Under the pieces are notes generated by a model that was not told the origin of the DNA, ran no database searches, and worked only from the letters and a program-made list of their open reading frames with translations. 63,180 nucleotides of DNA. Source: CAIQJJ01 sp964606085. GTDB lineage: Bacteria; Chloroflexota; Anaerolineae; Anaerolineales; UBA4823. This document shows, piece after piece, positions 20,128-28,614 of this stretch (its first letter is position 1; each line of letters starts with the position of its first letter). Location of the stretch: the NCBI GenBank assembly GCA_964606085.1, contig CAZSFD010000019.1:1-63180 (forward strand), given 5' to 3'. A program made the position numbers and the translations under genes.

Positions 20128-20778
20128 ATGACTTTTGGCTTCCTCTGGGATTTAGACGGCGTGCTGGTAGACACTGGCGAATTTCACTACACCTCGTGGA
20201 TCGAAACCCTGCCCCGCTATGGGCTGGCGATGAGCCACGAACAGTTCATCGCCACCTTCGGCATGAACAATACCGGCGTGCTGACCACCCTGCTGGGCCG
20301 CACGCCAACCCCCGAATTTGTGGCCGAAGTGGGCGGGGTGAAAGAAGCCGCTTTTCGCGCCGCGGTCAGGGGGCATGGCAAGTTGCTGCCTGGCGTGCGC
20401 ACGCTGCTGCACACCTTACAGCAGAGGGGCGTGCGGCAGGCGGTCGCCTCATCCGCGCCAATCGAAAATGTGGACGCGTTGGTGGATGAAACCGGCATCC
20501 GCCCCTATTTTGCCGCCATCGTCTCGGCCCTGGGCAAACCGAGCAAACCCGACCCGTGGGTTTTCCTGACCGCCGCTGACAAAATCGGTGTCCCCGCATT
20601 GCGCTGCACCGTGGTCGAAGATGCCGTGGCAGGCGTCGAGGCGGCCCGCCGGGCCGGCATGCGCTGCATCGCCGTCACCAACACCAACCCGCCAGAAAAA
20701 CTCCAGGCTGCCCAACGCGTGGTGGACAGCCTGGAGGAAATTGATGTAGCAGAATGGCTTGCTTCCTGCCCGGATTAG
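20128..20778 (+). CDS. HAD hydrolase, beta-phosphoglucomutase-like
   Basis: A 216-residue HAD protein of the beta-phosphoglucomutase/phosphatase subgroup. Motif I is DLDGVLVDT with the nucleophile Asp, a helical cap follows, then motif II in VASSAP, a Lys in KPSKPDPWVF, and motif IV in VVEDAVAGVEAA. ATG 20128 follows a gggagcg ribosome binding site. Behind two glycosidases it could process a sugar phosphate, but a general phosphatase role is equally possible. Its stop overlaps the convergent HD gene by 4 bp. Confidence 0.8.
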   Translation: MTFGFLWDLDGVLVDTGEFHYTSWIETLPRYGLAMSHEQFIATFGMNNTGVLTTLLGRTPTPEFVAEVGGVKEAAFRAAVRGHGKLLPGVRTLLHTLQQRGVRQAVASSAPIENVDALVDETGIRPYFAAIVSALGKPSKPDPWVFLTAADKIGVPALRCTVVEDAVAGVEAARRAGMRCIAVTNTNPPEKLQAAQRVVDSLEEIDVAEWLASCPD

Positions 20779-21434
20779 CCGGTACAAGGACAGCCATCCT
20801 GTAAGCGCTGGCGCATTTGTGCCATGTGGCGCTGCTTGCCCTCCTGGCGCAGCAACCGCGCCGAGCGCGTAAAATACTGGTGCGCCTCGAAGAAACGCAA
20901 TTGGGTTTCACACCATTCGGCCTCGCTGAGCGAACCGTTCAGGGCGGTGATTTCATCGTACAGGGCACGGCTGCGCTGCCAAAAATCTGCCCGGCCCAAC
21001 ACATCCAGGTCGGCATCGGCGATGATTTGTTCTAACAGGGTGTGTGGCCGCTGGGGGATGCGTGTGACCTCGATCAGCCGCTGCACCACGCCGATTTCTG
21101 CAGGAGAATAACCAAATTGGGGCAGAACAGTTGTGGCAATGCGAATGCTGGCTGTTTCGTGATCGTTGAACTGTTCGGTAAAACCGATATCGTGGAAATA
21201 AGCCCCCGTCAGCAGCAGCAGACGATCCTGCTGCGAGATGTTTTCCATGTCGGCCAGGCGTTCGACGGCCACGGCCACATCCTCGCAGGTGTGCCAGAGG
21301 GAATGATAGCTCAATTGCGGCGGCAATCCCTCGCGCAGGCGTTGAATGGCATAATCACGGGCGTTTTCAAAGTCAAGCAGCATCATCGTCGCCACATTGT
21401 ACCCGTACTGGTCAACTTGTTCAAACGGTTTCAT
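20775..21434 (-). CDS. HD-domain protein (putative phosphohydrolase)
   Basis: A 219-residue protein with an HD metal-binding set: His in YHSLWHTCEDV, the HD doublet in GAYFHDIGF, and Asp in IIADADLDVLG. HD proteins hydrolyse phosphomonoesters or phosphodiesters such as nucleotides and signalling molecules; the substrate is not known here. The C-terminus has a CPC motif (DGCPCTG). It starts inside the end of the upstream gene with a 14-bp overlap, so the two are translated as a pair. Confidence 0.75.
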   Translation of the reverse strand: MKPFEQVDQYGYNVATMMLLDFENARDYAIQRLREGLPPQLSYHSLWHTCEDVAVAVERLADMENISQQDRLLLLTGAYFHDIGFTEQFNDHETASIRIATTVLPQFGYSPAEIGVVQRLIEVTRIPQRPHTLLEQIIADADLDVLGRADFWQRSRALYDEITALNGSLSEAEWCETQLRFFEAHQYFTRSARLLRQEGKQRHMAQMRQRLQDGCPCTG

Positions 21435-22812
21435 CGCTCAAACACGGCAAAACATCGGTGTACTGCAAGAGTTTTTCTCGCCGGGTGGGCACCATTTCGG
21501 CACAGGCGCGGGCAATGGCATAGAGCGTGGGGCAATTGATCTGCGCCAGAAACTCGTCTGCCGTTATATCGTCAGCAAACATCCCATTGGCCAACGAGCG
21601 ATAAGCCGTCAGCGTGTCGGGCGGCAAACTTTTGTAAAGAAACAACGAAAGCGCAGCATAGCGCAAATCGAAGCGCGTATCGGTATCTAGCCGGAGATAG
21701 AGCAGACGGTTGAGTTCAGAATCCGGGTCTACCCAGGTCGGCCAATCCAGGCGGGGAAGATAATGCTCCAGACGCCTGGCCCCATTGCCGTCCACTTGCG
21801 GCAAATCGCCAATGAAGAGCGAGAGCGGCGCATCGCCGCCCGTCACCTGGGCCAGGGCATCCAAAATAGCCAGGGCCAGCAGCTTGATCTCCAAATAGGC
21901 GCAGGCCACCTGAACATTTTGCCGGGCATGGGCCACCATCTGGCGATATTCGGCTTCGGGGGGCGTATCGCCATAGCGGTTGAACACATTTTCGGGGTTC
22001 AAGGAGCGCAGGAAACTTTCCATGTTTTGCAGCGCCTGGCGGTATTCTTTGATCGAATAGGCATCTTTGGCGCGCAAGGCGATGTTCATTTCGGGCAAGA
22101 GTTTCCAGGTGTTATCAATAAAATAGCCCGGGTCGGCCTCGCCAAAGTTCTCAATATCCTTGTTGGCAAAGACTACGGCCAGCTTGATCGTTTCTTCAAT
22201 TTCGTGCTGTGTCAGCGGGATATTGCGTTTGCGGCTGATCTGCTTTAACCGTTGCTCGAGCCGGTCGAAATGACTGTCGCCTGGTTGACCGCTTCCCCGG
22301 AAAGGGATGGTTGCTTCGATGCACACGGTCAGGCGCAGCAAATCTTTTTCAGAGAGAATCCCCGCTAACTCACAATTCATCACCAAAGCGCTCAAAAACT
22401 CGTTCAAATTCCCCAAATCACTCAGATCATCACCCGTTTGAAAGCCAAAAACCTCCAGGGTCATGCACAAACGCGGATCGTCCCTGGCGCTACAGGTCGC
22501 AATGTGCATCGAGTCATCTTGAAATTCGATAAAAGAACGAATGATATTCCAGATGTCGGGCGTAAAGCCCATATCTACCTGATAGTAAACCACGTCGTGG
22601 TACAGTCCGGCCAGGGTTTGAATCGGGTTTTCGGGGTTAACAAACATGAAGACATGTTCCATGGTGTGAAAATGCCTGCCATGCGAAGTCATCGCCCGAT
22701 GAACGGTGATCGCCAAATCTTCGATTTTTTTCGGTGAGATATGCACCTGTAACCGGGCAAAAACATCTTCGAAGATGGCGATCAAGCGCAAAAATGTCCC
22801 AGTTTGAATCAA
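21421..22812 (-). CDS. Large HD-superfamily protein of unknown function
   Basis: A 463-residue protein. The N-terminal third has the HD pattern (HGRHFHTMEHVF then AGLYHDVVYY), similar to a group of predicted metal-dependent phosphohydrolases. The remainder is helical and not recognised. The start codon is TTG, supported by a strong ribosome binding site (aaggagacgca). It overlaps the second HD gene, giving two different HD proteins from one transcript; they may form a complex or act on the same molecule (inference). Confidence 0.65.
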   Translation of the reverse strand: MIQTGTFLRLIAIFEDVFARLQVHISPKKIEDLAITVHRAMTSHGRHFHTMEHVFMFVNPENPIQTLAGLYHDVVYYQVDMGFTPDIWNIIRSFIEFQDDSMHIATCSARDDPRLCMTLEVFGFQTGDDLSDLGNLNEFLSALVMNCELAGILSEKDLLRLTVCIEATIPFRGSGQPGDSHFDRLEQRLKQISRKRNIPLTQHEIEETIKLAVVFANKDIENFGEADPGYFIDNTWKLLPEMNIALRAKDAYSIKEYRQALQNMESFLRSLNPENVFNRYGDTPPEAEYRQMVAHARQNVQVACAYLEIKLLALAILDALAQVTGGDAPLSLFIGDLPQVDGNGARRLEHYLPRLDWPTWVDPDSELNRLLYLRLDTDTRFDLRYAALSLFLYKSLPPDTLTAYRSLANGMFADDITADEFLAQINCPTLYAIARACAEMVPTRREKLLQYTDVLPCLSDETV

Positions 22813-22871
22813 TGCGTCTCCTTATTCAAGAGTGTTCATCCCGAACCTGACTACTTAACCCATTTTACATC

Positions 22872-22915
22872 AAAATAAAAAGGGGTACTGCCAGGATAAC
22901 ATCGGGCAGCACCCC
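22872..22915 (-). terminator. Intrinsic terminator after guaB
   Basis: On the minus strand the arms ggggtgctgcc and ggcagtacccc form an 11-bp stem with one mismatch, followed by ttttt attttg. It lies 30 bp after the guaB stop and ends the purine transcript. Confidence 0.75.
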
Positions 22916-22944
22916 AAAGGCATAAAATCAAACCAAAATTTCAC

Positions 22945-24429
22945 CTAGCCCTGGTTGACCTGGTAATTGGGTGCTTCCTTGGTAATGATCACATCGTGCG
23001 GATGGCTCTCGATCAGGCTGGCATGAGAGATGCGGATCAGGCGCGCGGCGCTGCGCAGGCCCTCCAGGTTCGCCGCCCCGGCGTAGCCCATGCCCGAACG
23101 CAAGCCGCCGACCAGTTGGAAGACGTAATCGCTCAACTTGCCTTTGTAAGGCACGCGGCCTTCGATGCCCTCTGGCACCAACTTGCCAGCCGATTTTCCC
23201 TGCCCGCTGCCATAGCGGTCGCGGCCATAGCCCTGCATGGCGCCCATGCTGCCCATGCCGCGATATTCCTTGAAGTGGCGGCCTTCGTAAAGCACCAGTT
23301 CACCCGGCGATTCTTCCAGGCCAGCCAGCAGGCTGCCCAACATCACCGCGTGGGCCCCGCCGGCAATGGCTTTGACGATGTCGCCGCTGTACTTGATGCC
23401 GCCATCGGCGATGATGGTTACGCCCCATTGCGCCGCGGCCTGGGCGCAGCGGTAAATGGCGGTCAGTTGCGGCAGGCCCGAGCCCGCCACCACCCGCGTC
23501 GTGCAGATTGACCCTGCGCCAACGCCCACTTTCACCACATTGGCGCCGGCCTTTGCCAGCGCTTCCACGCCTTCGGCAGTGACCACATTGCCGGCGATGA
23601 TCGTCAACTGCGGCCAGCCCTGGCGAATGCGCTGCACAGCGCCGATCACGCCGGCTGTGTGGCCGTGGGCGGTATCTATCACGGCCACGTCCAGGCCGGC
23701 ATCTACCATCAGGCCCACGCGTTCTTCCAGGTCTGCACCCACGCCCACGGCAGCCCCGGCAATCAGGCGGCCCTGTTCGTCGGTGGCGGCGTTGGGAAAG
23801 TCGCGCGCCTTCTGAATGTCTTTGACGGTGATCAGCCCTTTGATGACATGGTTATCATCTACCAGCGGCAATTTTTCGATGCGGTGCTTTTGCAGCAAAT
23901 TGCGGGCGTCATCCAGGCTGATGCCCACACGGGCGGTGACCAACGGCTGCGGCGTCATAAACTGGCTCACGGGCTGGTCAAAGTCGGCGGCCTCCAGGAA
24001 GCGAATGTCGCGGTTGGTGAGGATGCCCACCAGCTTGCCGCCATCTTCGGTAATCGGCACGCCGCTGATGTGGTACGTTCCCATGATGCCGTCGGCCTGG
24101 CGCACCGTAGCCGTTGGCGGCAGTGTCACCGGCTCGACAATCATGCCCGATTGCGAGCGTTTGACCTTTTCCACCTCGCCAGCCTGCTCTTGCGGCGACA
24201 TGTTGCGGTGCAAAATGCCCAGGCCGCCTTCGCGGGCCAACGCAATGCCGAGGCGGGCTTCTGTCACCGTATCCATCGCGGCAGAGATGATCGGGATATT
24301 GAGATGCAAGTTTTCGGCCAGGCGCACGCGCACATCCACCTGGTTGGGTAGCACTTCCGAATAACCGGGGATGACCAGCACATCGTCGAAGGTGAGGGCT
24401 TCAAATTGGGAAAAGAGTTCTTCGTTCAT
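22945..24429 (-). CDS. guaB: IMP dehydrogenase
   Basis: A 494-residue enzyme that oxidises IMP to XMP with NAD+, the committed step to GMP. The start at 24429 (MNEELFSQFEALTFDDVLV) has an aggagat ribosome binding site. It contains the split catalytic barrel with two CBS domains in the middle (about 95-210), the catalytic Cys in GVGAGSICTTRVV, the GSMGAMQGYGRDRY flap region and EGIEGRVPYKG. It is the last gene of the purine cluster and follows purH after a strong hairpin, so its expression may be lower than that of the genes before it or separately driven. guaA is not in the window. Confidence 0.97.
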   Translation of the reverse strand: MNEELFSQFEALTFDDVLVIPGYSEVLPNQVDVRVRLAENLHLNIPIISAAMDTVTEARLGIALAREGGLGILHRNMSPQEQAGEVEKVKRSQSGMIVEPVTLPPTATVRQADGIMGTYHISGVPITEDGGKLVGILTNRDIRFLEAADFDQPVSQFMTPQPLVTARVGISLDDARNLLQKHRIEKLPLVDDNHVIKGLITVKDIQKARDFPNAATDEQGRLIAGAAVGVGADLEERVGLMVDAGLDVAVIDTAHGHTAGVIGAVQRIRQGWPQLTIIAGNVVTAEGVEALAKAGANVVKVGVGAGSICTTRVVAGSGLPQLTAIYRCAQAAAQWGVTIIADGGIKYSGDIVKAIAGGAHAVMLGSLLAGLEESPGELVLYEGRHFKEYRGMGSMGAMQGYGRDRYGSGQGKSAGKLVPEGIEGRVPYKGKLSDYVFQLVGGLRSGMGYAGAANLEGLRSAARLIRISHASLIESHPHDVIITKEAPNYQVNQG

Positions 24430-24461
24430 AAATCTCCTGAAAGCGAGAGGGGAGAAAAGAC

Positions 24462-24493
24462 AAAAGAGAGCAGTTTGCAAACTGCTCTCTTTT
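24462..24493 (-). terminator. Perfect hairpin between purH and guaB
   Basis: Arms aaaagagagcagttt and aaactgctctctttt are perfect 15-bp complements with a 2-nt center. On the minus strand the hairpin is followed by a T-rich run (ttttgtcttttct), so it can end or thin out transcription after purH. The symmetric T-runs would also allow function in the other direction. Confidence 0.65.
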
Positions 24494-24502
24494 CTCCCTT
24501 TT

Positions 24503-26035
24503 TCAATGTCTGAAATGACGCACGCCGGTCAGCACCATGGCCATGCCGTGGGCGTCGGCGGCGTCAATCGAATCCTGGTCGCGCACCGAGCCACCGGGGT
24601 GGACGATGGCGGTGATGCCCGCCTGCGCGGCCACCTCGATGGAATCGGGGAAGGGGAAGAAGGCATCGGAGGCCATCGCCGAACCCTGGGCGCGCTCGGT
24701 GGCGCGCATCAGCGCCACGCGCACGCAGTCCACCCGGTTGGGCTGGCCGCTGCCAATGCCCACGGTGGCTTCACCTTTTGCCAGCACGATGGCGTTGGAG
24801 CGCGAGAAGGTGCTGACCTTCCAGCCGAAACGTAAAGCCGTCCACTCGTCTTCGCTGGGCTGGCGTTCAGAGACCACCCGCCAGGCGGCGCTGCCGGCCG
24901 GGTCGCCAAAATCCACTTCCTGCTTCAACACGCCGCGGGCAATCGAGCGCAGCTCGAACTTTGGCTCGATGACCATATCGGGCATCAACACGATGCGGCA
25001 GCGTTTTCGCTTGGACAGCAGTTCGCGCGCTTCCTCGGTGTAACCGGGGGCGATGACGCATTCGATGAACACGCCGCTCATCGCCCGTACCGTGTCAGCA
25101 TCCATCACGCGGTTGCTGGCGACCACCGCGCCATAGGCGGAGATGGGGTCGGTGGCCAGGGCGGCTTTGAAGGCCAGGGTCAGCGTCTCGGCCGAGGCCG
25201 CGCCGCAGGGTGAGGTCTGGCGCATGATGCAGACCGTCGGGCGGTCGAAGCGCGTCACCAGCCGCCAGGAGGTGTCGAGGTCGAGCAGGTTGGTGTATGA
25301 AAGTTCACGTCCCTGCAAAATCTGCCCGCCCAATGGCCCAACCCCTGGCTGGAAGGAATAGAGCGTGGCCGATTGGTGCGGGTTCTCGCCGTAGCGCAGC
25401 TTTTGCACCGGGTACAGGCGCAGATCGAGCGGCTGCTGCCCGGCGGCGGGGTAGGCGCTGACGGCATGGAGGCCGAAGTAGGCCGCGGCTACGGCATCGT
25501 AGCGTGAGGTCAGCGCAAAGCCTTTGGCCGCCAGGCGGCGGCGGGTTTCGGCGCGCACGCCGCCGCTTTCCAACTCGCCCAGCACGGCGCGGTAATCGGC
25601 CGGGTCGGTCAGCAGGGTCACGCGTTCAGCGTTTTTGGCCGCGGCGCGCATCAGCGCGACGCCGTCGGTATCGAGGCTTTCGAGGGCCGCTTCCATGCTC
25701 AGGCCGGGCTGGCTGATGGCCTCTTCAAAGGGGGGCAGGTTGATGGCGGCCAGGTCGAAAAATTCCCAGCCGCGCTCGTGCAGGGCGGCGCGGTCGGCCA
25801 GGGTGTCGCGGGCGAGCAGGCCAGCCAGGATGGCCGGATGCGCGGCGCGCACCTGGCCGTCGAGGGCTTCGGGCGTGGCGGTGTATTCGGCTACATCGGT
25901 GACGGTGAGGCCCGCCTTGCGCAGGGCGCGGGCGGTTTCGCTGGTGGCGTAGAGCTTCCAGCCCATCAGCAGCAGCCAGCTTGCCAGGTCGGTCAGGCCG
26001 GTTTTATCAGATACGGAGAGAATGGCGCGGGGCAT
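24503..26035 (-). CDS. purH: Bifunctional PurH homolog with substituted active-site residues
   Basis: A 510-residue two-domain PurH (IMP cyclohydrolase, then AICAR formyltransferase). The overall match is clear (SVSDKTGL, RYGENPHQ, IVHPGGSVRDQDSID, TGVRHFRH). Key motifs differ. The usual STGGTA is ATSETA (30-35), GRVKTLHP is GQVRAAHP (60-67), and NLYPF is NLPPF (99-103). In the formyltransferase domain the catalytic Lys-His of the KHxNPCG motif is Arg272-Gln273 (MRQTSPCG). From family knowledge, the Lys-His pair is needed for formyl transfer, so this domain may be inactive; the cyclohydrolase site is also altered. The start is ATG 26035 rather than the TTG at 26053. A separate intact formyltransferase lies two genes upstream. 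Confidence 0.85.
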   Translation of the reverse strand: MPRAILSVSDKTGLTDLASWLLLMGWKLYATSETARALRKAGLTVTDVAEYTATPEALDGQVRAAHPAILAGLLARDTLADRAALHERGWEFFDLAAINLPPFEEAISQPGLSMEAALESLDTDGVALMRAAAKNAERVTLLTDPADYRAVLGELESGGVRAETRRRLAAKGFALTSRYDAVAAAYFGLHAVSAYPAAGQQPLDLRLYPVQKLRYGENPHQSATLYSFQPGVGPLGGQILQGRELSYTNLLDLDTSWRLVTRFDRPTVCIMRQTSPCGAASAETLTLAFKAALATDPISAYGAVVASNRVMDADTVRAMSGVFIECVIAPGYTEEARELLSKRKRCRIVLMPDMVIEPKFELRSIARGVLKQEVDFGDPAGSAAWRVVSERQPSEDEWTALRFGWKVSTFSRSNAIVLAKGEATVGIGSGQPNRVDCVRVALMRATERAQGSAMASDAFFPFPDSIEVAAQAGITAIVHPGGSVRDQDSIDAADAHGMAMVLTGVRHFRH

Positions 26036-26049
26036 GGGTTTTGGTGAAT

Positions 26050-26640
26050 TCAAATTGAAAAGATGATCTGCTTGATCGTATCTACCAGCAAGCGGTGTTC
26101 GGTGGCGTGAACGCGGGCTTCCAGGCTTTCGAGCGTATCGCCTGCCTCGATGGGGACGATGGCCTGGCCCAGCAGTGGGCCGTCATCCACGCCTTCATCG
26201 GGAACGAGGTGAACCATGACGCCGGTGTGGGTGATCTGCCCCTGTTGCCAGGCCTGGTAGGCTCGTTCGATGGCGTGGGTGCCGGGGAATGTGCCGGGCA
26301 GGGCCGGGTGCAGGTTGACGACGCGGTTGGGGAAGCGGTTGAGGAAGTTGGATGAAAGCAGACGCATCCACCCGGCCAGGATGACCCAATCGGGCTGGTA
26401 GCTTGCTACCAGGTCGGCCAATTCGCTGTCATATTGGCGGCGATCCTGGGAGGTGGGTTTGGATTTTACCACAGCGGGGATTCCCGCCCGGCGGGCGCGC
26501 TCCAGGCCGAAGGCGCTGGCTTTGTTCGCAATCACCGCCACCACCTGGGCGGGCAGTTGGCCCGCAGCGCAGGCATCGAGAATGGCCTGCAAATTGGTAC
26601 CAGAGCCGGAAATCAAAACGACAAGGTTGGCTTTGCTCAT
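26050..26640 (-). CDS. purN: Phosphoribosylglycinamide formyltransferase (GART)
   Basis: A 196-residue enzyme that transfers a formyl group from 10-formyl-THF to GAR. The glycine-rich phosphate loop ISGSGTNLQAI is at the N-terminus. The catalytic Asn and His are in VVNLHPALPGTFPG and the catalytic Asp is in DEGVDDGPLLGQ. The start at 26640 (MSKANLVV) lies 1 bp after the stop of the stand-alone AICAR formyltransferase gene, so the two folate-dependent enzymes are translationally coupled. purH follows after 14 bp. Confidence 0.95.
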   Translation of the reverse strand: MSKANLVVLISGSGTNLQAILDACAAGQLPAQVVAVIANKASAFGLERARRAGIPAVVKSKPTSQDRRQYDSELADLVASYQPDWVILAGWMRLLSSNFLNRFPNRVVNLHPALPGTFPGTHAIERAYQAWQQGQITHTGVMVHLVPDEGVDDGPLLGQAIVPIEAGDTLESLEARVHATEHRLLVDTIKQIIFSI

Positions 26641-26641
26641 T

Positions 26642-27814
26642 TTAGTGATGGAACAGGCGCACACCCGAAAAGACCATCGTCATGCCATATTCGTCGCAGG
26701 CCTGGATGACGACATCGTCGCGGTTAGAGCCGCCGGGCTGGAGGACGTATTGCACGCCGCTTTGGGCGGCGCGGTCTATGGAGTCGCGAAAGGGGAAGAA
26801 GGCGTCGGAGCCGAGGGTGACGCCGGTGAGTTGGTCGAGCCAGGTGCGCTTCTCCTCTGCAGAAAGCTGGGTGGGCGTAGTCGTGAAGACATCGCTCCAG
26901 CCGGCGCGCTCGTTGGGGGTAACATCGTCGCGCAAAAACTGGTCAATGGCATTGTCGCGGTCGGGGCGGCCCACTTTGGGGACGAAGGGCAAGCCCAACA
27001 CGGCCGGGTGCTGGCGCAGCCACCACAAATCGGCCTTCACCCCGGCCAGGCGGGTGCAGTGAATGCGCGATTGCTGCCCGGCCCCCACGCCGATCACCTG
27101 CCCATCTACCGCATAGCACACCGAGTTCGACTGGGTGTACTTGAGGACGATCCAGGCCACAATCATGTCGCGGATGGCGCTTTCGGGCAGGGCTTTGCGG
27201 GCGGTGACGATGTTGGCGAAGTCGGCAGTTGTGACAGGGCGGTCATTGCGGCGCTGCTCGAAGGTGATGCCGTACACCTGGCGGGTTTCGCTGGGGCCGG
27301 GTTCGTAGGCGGGGTCTATTTGCAGCACCACGTATTTGCCACCCTTCTTCTTTTGCAAAATTTCGAGCGCAGCCGGTTCGTAATCTGGCGCAATCACGCC
27401 ATCAGAAACTTCGCGGCTGATCAGTTTGGCCGTGGACACATCCACCGTATCCGAGAGCGCTACCCAATCGCCAAACGACGACATACGGTCTACGCCGCGG
27501 GCGCGGGCATAGGCCGCGGCCAGGGGGGAAAGTTCCAGGTCTCGCACGAAATAAGCCTGTTGGAGCGTATCCGTCAGTGGCACGCCTACCGCCGCGCCGC
27601 TGGGGCTGACGTGTTTGAACGAGGCCGCCGCGGGCAGGTGCAGCGCCTGTTTCAATTCTTTCACCAACTGCCAGGAATTGAGCGCATCGAGCAAGTTGAT
27701 GTAGCCGGGCGCACTGTTGAGCGCTCGAATGGGCAGTTCGCTGCCATCGGCCATGTAGACGCGGGCGGGGTTTTGGTGTGGATTGCATCCGTAGCGAAGG
27801 GTAATCTCAGACAT
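26642..27814 (-). CDS. Stand-alone AICAR formyltransferase (PurH2-like)
   Basis: A 390-residue protein equivalent to the formyltransferase half of PurH only. It starts directly at LRYGCNPHQNPARVY and has SFKHVSPSGAAVG with the catalytic Lys67-His68 pair intact. It also keeps SDAFFPFRDSIDRAA, QPGGSNRDDVVI and the end FSGVRLFHH. Such single-domain enzymes, called PurH2 in the literature, convert AICAR to FAICAR with 10-formyl-THF. The ribosome binding site is ccaggagaactttcg. Since the neighbouring PurH has lost the Lys-His pair, this gene is the more likely source of the activity (inference). Confidence 0.88.
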   Translation of the reverse strand: MSEITLRYGCNPHQNPARVYMADGSELPIRALNSAPGYINLLDALNSWQLVKELKQALHLPAAASFKHVSPSGAAVGVPLTDTLQQAYFVRDLELSPLAAAYARARGVDRMSSFGDWVALSDTVDVSTAKLISREVSDGVIAPDYEPAALEILQKKKGGKYVVLQIDPAYEPGPSETRQVYGITFEQRRNDRPVTTADFANIVTARKALPESAIRDMIVAWIVLKYTQSNSVCYAVDGQVIGVGAGQQSRIHCTRLAGVKADLWWLRQHPAVLGLPFVPKVGRPDRDNAIDQFLRDDVTPNERAGWSDVFTTTPTQLSAEEKRTWLDQLTGVTLGSDAFFPFRDSIDRAAQSGVQYVLQPGGSNRDDVVIQACDEYGMTMVFSGVRLFHH

Positions 27815-27839
27815 CGAAAGTTCTCCTGGCGGATTGACA

Positions 27840-28592
27840 TCAATCCGCGTCTTCCACCTGGAAGTTTTGCATCATTTGGGTAAATTCGGCATAGTTGACC
27901 TTAAACTCGTCAACCGGCGTGACAAAGGTAAGCTGGTAGACCCCCCGCGGCCCCAGGACGAAATAGTGAATGAAGGTCTGGTTGCGCTCGCCCTCGGCAT
28001 CTATCGGCTGCTCGTAGATCAGTTCAGCCGCTTCAACGTAATTCAAGCGCAAAACCCGTGGTTCGAGTTTGGGCTTGCCGACCAGCGCAGCCGCTAACTC
28101 GTCCGCTTTCAGCGCGGCAAATTCTTCGAGGGAGACATTGTCTACGGGGATGGATTTGGAAACCGTCAAATAAATGCAATGGTCGGCGCTGGCGGTGGGG
28201 TTGGTGGCTACCAGGCGCAGGCCGCCCGCAATCGCCCCGGCGATGTCCTCGGGCTGGATGGCGCAAGCCAGGGCCGGGTTATCCAGATAGCCCTGGTAGA
28301 GCATGGTGGTTCCAATGTTGATGCCTTTGCCCGATAAATCGTACGTGGCCCAATCGAAAGGCGGCGAGATCGAAAATTCCCGGGGGATCATTTCACCGGG
28401 GTCTGGCGTGTCGGTGGGGATTGGGGTGGGCGGCGGTGTTGGGGTAAACAGCGTGGCTACCACGGTTTGCGTCTGCACCACGGCGGCATTGACCGTCGCA
28501 CGCATCCGATCCTGTTCGGACAGGCCGCAAGCCGCCAAAACCAGCGCGGCGGCCAGCAGGCCACTGGTAAGTAAAAATTTGCTGGCTTTCAT
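27840..28592 (-). CDS. Lipoprotein of unknown function inside the purine cluster
   Basis: A 250-residue protein with a lipoprotein signal (LAAALVLAAC, lipidated Cys22), a Pro/Thr-rich linker (about 50-70) and a globular domain of about 180 residues that I do not recognise. The last part (FIHYFVLGPRGVYQLTFVTPVDEF) looks like a beta-sheet. The strong ribosome binding site aaggaggagcg shows it is well translated. It sits 22 bp after purD and 25 bp before the stand-alone formyltransferase gene. Its presence among cytosolic purine enzymes is odd; no purine-related role is evident. Confidence 0.65.
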   Translation of the reverse strand: MKASKFLLTSGLLAAALVLAACGLSEQDRMRATVNAAVVQTQTVVATLFTPTPPPTPIPTDTPDPGEMIPREFSISPPFDWATYDLSGKGINIGTTMLYQGYLDNPALACAIQPEDIAGAIAGGLRLVATNPTASADHCIYLTVSKSIPVDNVSLEEFAALKADELAAALVGKPKLEPRVLRLNYVEAAELIYEQPIDAEGERNQTFIHYFVLGPRGVYQLTFVTPVDEFKVNYAEFTQMMQNFQVEDAD

Positions 28593-28614
28593 CGCTCCTC
28601 CTTAACATTGAGAA

